From assembly GCA_030587525.1 (NCBI GenBank), contig JAUQYW010000694.1, positions 1 to 7,809 of the forward strand: a DNA stretch of 7,809 nucleotides. Reading direction: 5' to 3'. Within the stretch, counting starts at the first letter, position 1; each line of letters opens with the position of its first letter. This DNA is from Candidatus Sigynarchaeota archaeon (GTDB lineage: Archaea; Asgardarchaeota; Lokiarchaeia; Sigynarchaeales; Sigynarchaeaceae). The notes beneath the pieces were generated by a model. That model saw nothing but the letters and a program-made list of their open reading frames with translations, was not told the DNA's origin and searched no databases. The translations under genes were made by a program, and so were the position numbers. Below are positions 1-5,244 of the stretch, piece by piece.

Positions 1-1016
1 CCGAGGACATCCGCCTCGCACGCGCACGGGACACCTTCGTCGGCAAGCAACGAAAATGCAACGCATACCTCGCCCATGTACCGCGGATAGCAATCGATGG
101 CCAGTGCCCCGAGATCTTTCGCGTGGATCAAGCTTTTCAAAGCGATGTAATTCCGAAAGGCCTGGTCCAAGGCAGCGTCGCTCGCGATCATCTTGAAACC
201 TGGATTTTTCTCCTTGTATCGCCGAAGTTCTTGCTGCGACAAGGATGAATCGACACGGGCAACGCGCTCCTTAAGCTCGTCTATCGAAATGGCAATTATC
301 GATGGACCGATGTATTTCTTGATACCGTACTCGTCAAAGGCAACCTCCATCATACCTTGCGTGCGCGCGCCGATGATGCCGACTCGCAAATGCTGGAGGT
401 CCTCGATCACGGCCACCACTTTCCCTGGCAGGCTTTCATCATAGAGAACGTCCGTGGGAGAACGCACGTTGTTGTATATCCGCCTCAATCGGTCATAAAT
501 CCCGCCCGCCGACGTGTCCTTGGGTTGTTGCCCCGAAGCTTGATTAACCGCACGTTCCATCGATCCTCTCGCTCCCGCGTCGCTGCCGAGAACGAAAGAA
601 GACGAGATCTTGCGTTTTCCCATCCGCTGATGGCAATTGCCCATATCCAGCTCCTTGAGCACCATGTCGAATTGCTGCGCCCCGCACAACGACCCGGCAT
701 CAATATCCCGGAAGGCCCAGTTGATGACGTGCACATCGTCGCCTATCCAAGAAAGCATTTCCAGGACCAAATTGTCATCGCTCCAGGTAGCCAACCTAAT
801 GATGGCCACTTTGATCGCGTTTTCCTTGAAATATTTTCCAGCCCTGCGCGCCGTCTCGATGTCGTTCACCATAACAGGGGACACGACCGTTCGGAAGCCA
901 GCAGTCGCGAGAAAGTCCTTGGCCTCATCTAGGATCTTGCTAGCATTCGATGCACCAGCCTCGAACGGATTGTAAAAAACAACCAAGCCTGCTGTATCCA
1001 CTCTGTCCTTTTTCAC
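1..1016 (-). CDS. L-fucose/L-arabinose isomerase-like protein (partial, C-terminus outside window)
   Basis: The minus-strand frame is open from a GTG at 1016 to the window edge, giving 338 codons without a stop; the C-terminal part is missing. The start is chosen because GGTGAT (1028-1023), a perfect match to the archaeal anti-Shine-Dalgarno, lies 6 bases upstream. Residues 10-115 form an alternating beta/alpha Rossmann-like half (LVVFYNPFEAG near 11, VAIIRLATWSDD near 70, GSLCGA at 108-113). A second half starts near 211 (VGIIGARTQGMMEVAFDEYG), followed by IGPSI and a strand/helix typical of the FucI/AraA-like fold. Near the edge are ALAIDCYPRYMGE and EGVPCACEADV (residues 327-337). Glu334 of CEAD is probably the metal-binding catalytic Glu of this superfamily (by analogy with FucI). 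Such enzymes convert aldoses to ketoses with a divalent metal; the substrate cannot be read here. Residues 125-205 fit the family poorly. The gene is downstream in an operon with the Ntn hydrolase. The family call is fairly sure; the substrate is unknown. Confidence 0.75.
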   Translation of the reverse strand, partial: MKKDRVDTAGLVVFYNPFEAGASNASKILDEAKDFLATAGFRTVVSPVMVNDIETARRAGKYFKENAIKVAIIRLATWSDDNLVLEMLSWIGDDVHVINWAFRDIDAGSLCGAQQFDMVLKELDMGNCHQRMGKRKISSSFVLGSDAGARGSMERAVNQASGQQPKDTSAGGIYDRLRRIYNNVRSPTDVLYDESLPGKVVAVIEDLQHLRVGIIGARTQGMMEVAFDEYGIKKYIGPSIIAISIDELKERVARVDSSLSQQELRRYKEKNPGFKMIASDAALDQAFRNYIALKSLIHAKDLGALAIDCYPRYMGEVCVAFSLLADEGVPCACEADVL

Positions 1017-1022
1017 GCGCTA

Positions 1023-1028
1023 ATCACC
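1023..1028 (-). promoter_or_regulatory. Shine-Dalgarno of the isomerase-like gene, overlapping the upstream stop codon
   Basis: GGTGAT on the minus strand matches the core of AGGAGGTGAT, the complement of the usual archaeal 16S 3' end. It lies 6 bases before the GTG at 1016 and contains the TGA stop of the upstream gene (1026-1024). This arrangement supports the GTG start and suggests translational coupling of the two genes. Confidence 0.65.
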
Positions 1029-2187
1029 CCGAAAAACCCACGTGCTCGTGAACGTGCTCGCACGGCAATCCAAAACAAGCCCACATGTCCAGGGTCTCCA
1101 GGTCGATGACCATCGATGCAGCAGATATATTTTCAGGGTCATGATGGCAGATCGTTTCCATACCGCCGACGCTGTTGTTGGCAGAATGATCCTTGAGCAA
1201 TTCAAAGAGCCAATCCCGGGTTATTGCCTTGGGCTGCAGCTGGTTCAACCGTGCTTTCACGGTTTCCCGCCGTGTCCGGCTCGTCTTGTTGATGCAGGTT
1301 CCGCGGAGGGCGCGGGGTGCTTTTTTCCCGAAGACCGCGGTCACCGGCAAATCGATTTTTGCCAGTTCTGGTGCCAGGTAATGATTGGTCGCGACCAGGT
1401 ACCGCTCCTCCTTGCCCGGTTTCAGCTCGTGGAGCTCGGTGCTCGTGTATTCGAGCGAGGCGATATCCTTGTGCTTGTCAGCTATGGTGATGATGTTGCA
1501 CGAACCCCGGGGTTTTTTCTTGAACATGTCGATGACCTCCTGGGTCGAGTTGCACGTCTCGAGCGCTTCCTGGATGATGACCGATGCGGAAAGGCCTGGT
1601 TTCCGGATACCCTCCGCGATGGGGAAGGCCTCGTTGGTGGCGATGAACACGCCCGCCTCGTTGTACCCGTTGAAGGTGCCGGGAAGCGGCGCCGCCGTGA
1701 TGTCCATGGTTTTCAAGTATCCGGCAAGCTCGTTTTTCCGGACCCGCAAATATGGCATGACGAAAGTAGCGAAATCGAAATTCCTGGCGACTGTCACGTG
1801 GCCTGTGTCCATCGACGCGGGATCAGGCACGAGCACCGTGCACCCGCAAGCCAGTGGAACCTCGTAATCATTAATTCCCATAACGATCTCGGAACTGGAA
1901 AAGAACCACAAGTAATGCTCATCGATGTTGGCCCCGCGTGCGATGCCTTGGATGCGTTCACGCTGCCGAGATGCATGTTGCTTGTAAATTGGTTCTAGCT
2001 TCTTTTTCCCCATCGCACCCGCTATCCACAAGAACGCGGAAGGCGACATCCATCGCGGCTTCATCGACCAAACGAGCTCCATGGTCTTGAATGTCACGAG
2101 CCCGCGTTGCAAGAGATCCTTGAATGCCTTGCCTTGCTGCATCCCGATGTCGAACGGGGTTTCAGCGGAGAATCTATGAACGTCCAT
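1024..2187 (-). CDS. C45/acyl-CoA:6-aminopenicillanate acyltransferase-type Ntn hydrolase
   Basis: This is a complete 387-residue protein of usual length for peptidase family C45 and its choloylglycine-hydrolase relatives. These N-terminal-nucleophile hydrolases cleave or transfer amide-linked acyl groups after self-cleavage exposes a Cys. The N-terminal helical prodomain (1-113) has the family-like GxxxG start (IGMQQGKAF) and an RIQGIARGANIDE segment. The motif ACGCT at 113-117 gives Cys116, preceded by Gly and followed by Thr, as the likely nucleophile. Further family features are ARNFDF (134-139, like the NWDW motif), GYNEAGVFIATNE (174-186), GSCN (228-231), VATNHYL (265-271) and the late HHDPENISAASMVIDLET segment. 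No signal peptide or membrane helix is seen, so it is probably cytosolic. The ATG at 2187 is chosen because GAGGCGATC, 8 of 9 bases matching the ribosome-binding consensus, lies 8 bases upstream. It is first in an operon with the isomerase-like gene. The real substrate is unknown; penicillin-type activity should not be assumed. Confidence 0.85.
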   Translation of the reverse strand: MDVHRFSAETPFDIGMQQGKAFKDLLQRGLVTFKTMELVWSMKPRWMSPSAFLWIAGAMGKKKLEPIYKQHASRQRERIQGIARGANIDEHYLWFFSSSEIVMGINDYEVPLACGCTVLVPDPASMDTGHVTVARNFDFATFVMPYLRVRKNELAGYLKTMDITAAPLPGTFNGYNEAGVFIATNEAFPIAEGIRKPGLSASVIIQEALETCNSTQEVIDMFKKKPRGSCNIITIADKHKDIASLEYTSTELHELKPGKEERYLVATNHYLAPELAKIDLPVTAVFGKKAPRALRGTCINKTSRTRRETVKARLNQLQPKAITRDWLFELLKDHSANNSVGGMETICHHDPENISAASMVIDLETLDMWACFGLPCEHVHEHVGFSG

Positions 2188-2195
2188 CGGTGTCC

Positions 2196-2204
2196 GATCG
2201 CCTC
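2196..2204 (-). promoter_or_regulatory. Shine-Dalgarno of the Ntn hydrolase gene
   Basis: GAGGCGATC on the minus strand differs at one base from GAGGTGATC and sits 8 bases before the ATG at 2187. It decides that start over later in-frame ATG codons. Confidence 0.5.
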
Positions 2205-2220
2205 GCGTGGTAGCTCAACC

Positions 2221-2235
2221 ATGAGCACGGCTCAT
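2221..2235. repeat. Perfect palindrome, possible operator of the hydrolase operon
   Basis: ATGAGC-acg-GCTCAT has 6-bp perfect arms around a 3-bp spacer. It lies 34 bp upstream of the hydrolase ATG and abuts the TATA-like element at 2234-2242, where a bound repressor would block TBP or polymerase. The protein that binds it is unknown. Confidence 0.35.
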
Positions 2236-2314
2236 TTATCTCGCGTGAGTGATTGTGTCTTTAAATGTTAAAATTCTTATATGCTAAAACCGATTATTGA
2301 TTCATACCACATAC

Positions 2315-2353
2315 CGCGCTTTGAGAAAACCGAAGAATTCACCTAAAAGCGCG
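2315..2353. repeat. Inverted repeat with 8-bp arms and 23-bp spacer
   Basis: CGCGCTTT at 2315-2322 is the exact reverse complement of AAAGCGCG at 2346-2353. The arm centres are 31 bp apart, about three helical turns, so a dimeric DNA-binding protein could reach both arms from one face. The site lies about 75-110 bp upstream of the TrmB-like gene. The GC-rich arms stand out in A/T-rich surroundings. Confidence 0.35.
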
Positions 2354-2376
2354 TGAAAATAGAAGTTTCTACGAAT

Positions 2377-2415
2377 AAATCAACGAAAATCAAGGTTACT
2401 AAATATAAATCAAGG
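2377..2415 (+). repeat. Helically phased short direct repeat AAATCAA(C/G)G
   Basis: Three copies of a 9-bp word occur at 2377-2385 (AAATCAACG), 2387-2395 and 2407-2415 (both AAATCAAGG), spaced 10 and 20 bp apart. A weaker copy, AAATAGAAG, lies at 2357-2365, again 20 bp away. The last copy runs into the Shine-Dalgarno. The 10-bp phasing places all copies on one face of the helix, which fits cooperative protein binding or A-tract bending; low complexity is an alternative. Confidence 0.4.
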
Positions 2416-2418
2416 GAG
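2414..2418 (+). promoter_or_regulatory. Shine-Dalgarno of the TrmB-like coiled-coil gene
   Basis: GGGAG lies 8 bases before the ATG at 2427 and supports that start. Another ATG at 2419 overlaps it but is out of frame. Confidence 0.55.
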
Positions 2419-2426
2419 ATGCAAAA

Positions 2427-5087
2427 ATGTCTTCTGCAGATGTTTTATTCAAGTCCCGGGACACTGTAATCCTTCGAGAAATGTGCCCGGAAACGAAGAA
2501 GGAAATCATCTTTAAAATCACGAGACGGGACTACGAAGAGGCAGCGAGGCGCGGATTTCCAGCGACCTTCGAGAGCGAGGTCTATCAAGGCATGCACGGG
2601 TTGATCAAGCTCCAAATCGTCACGAATTCGTTGCTCCAAGTCGCAAGAAGGGAAGCAGTCCCCGTCGTGGCTGATCATAGCAAGGATAAATCCATCAGCA
2701 TCGATATGACATCCAAGGTCCTCGCGGACTTGAATCTGTCCGAGAAGGAAATCACCGCGTATTTCATGATCAGCGGACGTGGACCGGTGGATGCCGGCGA
2801 AATCATGCTGCTGATCGACGAACCAAGGGATGTAGTTTTGGAAATCTCGAACAATCTCGTGAAAATGGGCCTTGCAAGGAAAATCGTCGGAGCCCAGGAT
2901 TACTGGGAAGCGCTTCCACCATACGCGGCGCTGGTCAAACAACAAGAAATGTTCGCGGAGGAGGTCGCCCAGCTCAAGACCACCACGTTGAACGCACTTG
3001 ATAACCGTTTCAGGCAATTCGAGCAGTCCACGGGGGGTATCAAGAAATTACGTGATTTCCAAGATTTCATCATCAAAACATCTTCGGATTTCACGAGCAA
3101 AATGGATGAATTTGTCCGGCGCAAGTCACAAATCACTCAATCGAGCCAAAAAGGAATTGACGAGCTAAAAGGCTTCCAATCCTTCATCAAGGGCCTCGGT
3201 TCCGAGCTGGGAAAGCAGATCGACCAGCAAGACGCCATGCTCCGGTCAAACACGGCATATTTCGAGGGGCTCAAGAATACGAATAATGCAAACCTGGATG
3301 GGATCAAGAAGATCATCAACGATATCCGGGGAAAGCGTGACAGCGTGGAAAAGGAACTGGAGGATCGCTTCAACAAGCTCGCGGGCACGGCGCAATCGCA
3401 ATTAACGAGCCAATTTCAAGGTCTCGTAAGTCAATTCGCCACGCTCAACCAGACTCTCACAAAAGTTAATGAACGTGTCGCGCAAGCCGTAGATGCTATG
3501 CGCCTTGGCCCGAACACGATCCGCATACAAGCAATCGTGAAAAAAACCTTGGAAAACTCGTTTGCTGACATCCAGAATTCCGTGGTCAACATACAGCAAG
3601 CCTTCATCCAGAACTTCCACGACAACTTTAACCAGATCATCCGCGTGAACTTGTCAAATTTCTCGAGCACGATCCAGAGCCTGCTCATCGACGTGGTCGA
3701 ACAAGTGGAAAAGATCCAGCAGACCAACGATGGTATCGTGAACTCCGTCAAGGGCACGATCGATGCCGTGTCGAAGAACATGAAGGACTCCTTCTCCAAG
3801 ACGTCACAATCCTTCGAGCGCACCATCCAAGACTCGGAAGGCAAGATGGGCGCCGTGGCAACGCAACTGGAAGGCCTGATGCAATCTATCATCGGCGAGT
3901 TCGAGCGCGTGTTCTCTGACGTGCTCGGCGATTTCAGTAAGACTGCAAACGAGTCGAAGGTTCGTGCCGATTCGTTGTCCGGCGAGATCGACGTGGCCCT
4001 CAACACGATCCGCGATGTGTTCAAATCTGAGGTCGTGAAGGAACTCGAAAAGATCTTGAACGGCATGGGAGACCGGGTCGATGAAAGCCAGAAAGCCTTG
4101 CGAGATTTCTGGGAACGTGCCAAGAGTGAAGTCATGTACTCGTTGAAAGAGGTGTGGTTTGTCCGATCGCCAGAAGCGGTCATTTCTGCCATCAACGAAT
4201 CCCTCCCCGAGGCGAAGATGCGCGTGCTCATCATCGCGCCGACGCTCGACGACATCGACATAAGGCCGATCCTCGATGCAAAGTCATCGATCAACATCCG
4301 CATCGCGTGCGCCATCGATGTTTCGAACGAGAAACACCTCGCCATCATGTCGGTCTTCGATGAGCATCCGAACATCAGTTACCGCCATTACCAGGGTGCG
4401 GTGACCATTTGGGGCGTGAACAGGGATTCTGAAAAGTGCGTTGTCTGCGTGGTCTCCAAGAGCAAGGAGGTTGCCGGCATCGGCACGGTCTTGCAAGAGG
4501 ACATCAAGATCTTCAACCCGATCCTCGAAGAATGCTGGATGAATTCCAAGAAGGACATATTCGAAGGCATCAAGCCCAGGAAAATCGACACATCCAAGGT
4601 GGATCTCACATTCAAGCCGACGCACAAGACATATTATTCCACGCCGAAAGCGAGGCCCAAGACCGAGGCCCCGGCAGTCATACGGCCAAGATCCGAGGTG
4701 AGCGAATCGAGGAAAGCAGAACCGATCGCGAGGCCTTCTCCCCCCGCGAAGGTCACTCCCACCACCACGGCGGCGACCATGGAAGCGGTCATGAGCGCCG
4801 GCATTTCCGGGCTCTTCACGAGCCCCCCAGCTGACTTGAAAGTCCTCGTCGCGGAAGGTGTCAAGGAGCTCGAGCGTCTCGCCCGTATCCAGACGGGTAG
4901 CTCGCTCGGCGATAATGTCGAAGCGTTCCGGCAAGCCATCTTCAACAAGATGGGCTTCAACAGCACGCTTTTCGAGCTCGCCCGGGCAGTCCGGGACTTG
5001 AAAACGGTATCGGGTCCCCTCACCACGTCTCAGCAGCAGTCATACATCGAGCGTTTCAGGATGTGGGCTTCCAAGCTAGTCGCGTGA
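2427..5087 (+). CDS. TrmB-family winged-helix protein with a long coiled-coil insert
   Basis: This 886-residue protein is probably cytosolic; no signal peptide or membrane helix is visible. Residues 1-85 form a small unassigned domain with a CPETKKEIIFKI strand pair. Residues 95-165 match the TrmB winged helix: DLNLSEKEITAYFMI, then a recognition-helix region (EPRDVVLEISNNLVKMGLARKI) and WEALPPYAAL, the family's usual wing and exit. From 166 to about 575 the chain is helix-forming, rich in Q/N/S/K with hydrophobic spacing, and has only one proline (362). Residues 566-710 (WFVRSPEAVISAI, RVLIIAPTLDDIDI, ISYRHYQGAVTIWGV) resemble the TrmB C-terminal sensor domain of phospholipase-D-like fold, without an HxK catalytic motif. 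A Pro-rich linker (about 738-780) leads to a last helical domain (785-886). Ordinary TrmB proteins are about 250-350 residues and bind sugars to control transcription; the 400-residue insert is unusual and suggests a long rod-like dimer. It could be a regulator, a DNA-organising protein or a scaffold. The family parts are fairly sure; the function is unknown. Confidence 0.8.
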   Translation: MSSADVLFKSRDTVILREMCPETKKEIIFKITRRDYEEAARRGFPATFESEVYQGMHGLIKLQIVTNSLLQVARREAVPVVADHSKDKSISIDMTSKVLADLNLSEKEITAYFMISGRGPVDAGEIMLLIDEPRDVVLEISNNLVKMGLARKIVGAQDYWEALPPYAALVKQQEMFAEEVAQLKTTTLNALDNRFRQFEQSTGGIKKLRDFQDFIIKTSSDFTSKMDEFVRRKSQITQSSQKGIDELKGFQSFIKGLGSELGKQIDQQDAMLRSNTAYFEGLKNTNNANLDGIKKIINDIRGKRDSVEKELEDRFNKLAGTAQSQLTSQFQGLVSQFATLNQTLTKVNERVAQAVDAMRLGPNTIRIQAIVKKTLENSFADIQNSVVNIQQAFIQNFHDNFNQIIRVNLSNFSSTIQSLLIDVVEQVEKIQQTNDGIVNSVKGTIDAVSKNMKDSFSKTSQSFERTIQDSEGKMGAVATQLEGLMQSIIGEFERVFSDVLGDFSKTANESKVRADSLSGEIDVALNTIRDVFKSEVVKELEKILNGMGDRVDESQKALRDFWERAKSEVMYSLKEVWFVRSPEAVISAINESLPEAKMRVLIIAPTLDDIDIRPILDAKSSINIRIACAIDVSNEKHLAIMSVFDEHPNISYRHYQGAVTIWGVNRDSEKCVVCVVSKSKEVAGIGTVLQEDIKIFNPILEECWMNSKKDIFEGIKPRKIDTSKVDLTFKPTHKTYYSTPKARPKTEAPAVIRPRSEVSESRKAEPIARPSPPAKVTPTTTAATMEAVMSAGISGLFTSPPADLKVLVAEGVKELERLARIQTGSSLGDNVEAFRQAIFNKMGFNSTLFELARAVRDLKTVSGPLTTSQQQSYIERFRMWASKLVA

Positions 5088-5100
5088 AAATTCAAGGTTC

Positions 5101-5142
5101 CATTTTCCTTTTTGATTTCTTATTTTTCACTCTTCTTTTTTT
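5101..5142 (+). terminator. Oligo-T terminator of the TrmB-like gene
   Basis: The plus strand just after the stop has successive T-runs at 5103-5106, 5109-5113, 5123-5127 and 5136-5142, with no strong GC-rich stem before them. Archaeal polymerase terminates at such T-tracts. The gene ends at 5087, so position and strand fit. Confidence 0.6.
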
Positions 5143-5204
5143 CCGGCCTTACTAAAGGTGAAGACTTGTTTCAGGTCAATTTCACGACATATAACCGTGA
5201 AAGA

Positions 5205-5244
5205 AAGAAAAATCAAGAAAAATGGAGAAAAAAAAAGGAGATTT
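5205..5244 (-). terminator. Oligo-T terminator of the surface-protein gene
   Basis: Read on the minus strand, the sequence directly after the TAA at 5247-5245 has a T-run at about 5246-5242, a T9 run at 5236-5228 and further T-runs to about 5205. No stable stem is seen. With the plus-strand T-runs this makes a convergent, bidirectional termination zone. Confidence 0.6.

Larger units (their letters stand above)
2188..2426. promoter_or_regulatory. Divergent intergenic promoter region
   Basis: This 239-bp A/T-rich gap separates the minus-strand hydrolase operon from the plus-strand TrmB-like gene. For the minus strand, GAGATAAAT (2242-2234) and ATTTAAAGA (2267-2259) are TATA-like; the first would give a leader of about 25 bases. 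For the plus strand, AATAAATC (2374-2381) would place transcription start near 2401-2403, also a leader of about 25 bases. TAAATATAAA (2400-2409) is a better TATA by sequence but would place the start at or after the ATG, which conflicts with the Shine-Dalgarno. No promoter can be fixed from sequence alone. The region also holds a palindrome, a dyad and a phased repeat, listed separately. No small gene was seen in it. Confidence 0.5.

Noticed and set aside
357..932. 191-codon open frame on the plus strand, opposite the isomerase-like gene
   Set aside because: The minus strand carries a longer frame with family motifs and a good ribosome-binding site. The plus frame shows no domain and an Arg-rich shadow composition.
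1042..1998. 318-codon open frame on the plus strand, opposite the Ntn hydrolase
   Set aside because: It is antisense to a gene with clear catalytic motifs. Its translation is rich in Arg, Cys and His with no recognisable domain, as expected for a shadow frame in GC-rich coding DNA.
3431..4375. 314-codon open frame on the minus strand inside the TrmB-like gene
   Set aside because: It is fully antisense to the coiled-coil coding region. Its Ser/Met/Thr-rich translation mirrors the opposite-strand codons and has no domain or promoter.
4122..4556. Active phospholipase D or PLD-type nuclease domain in the TrmB-like protein
   Set aside because: The fold pattern fits a TrmB sensor domain, but no HxK(x)4D motif is present, so catalysis is not supported.
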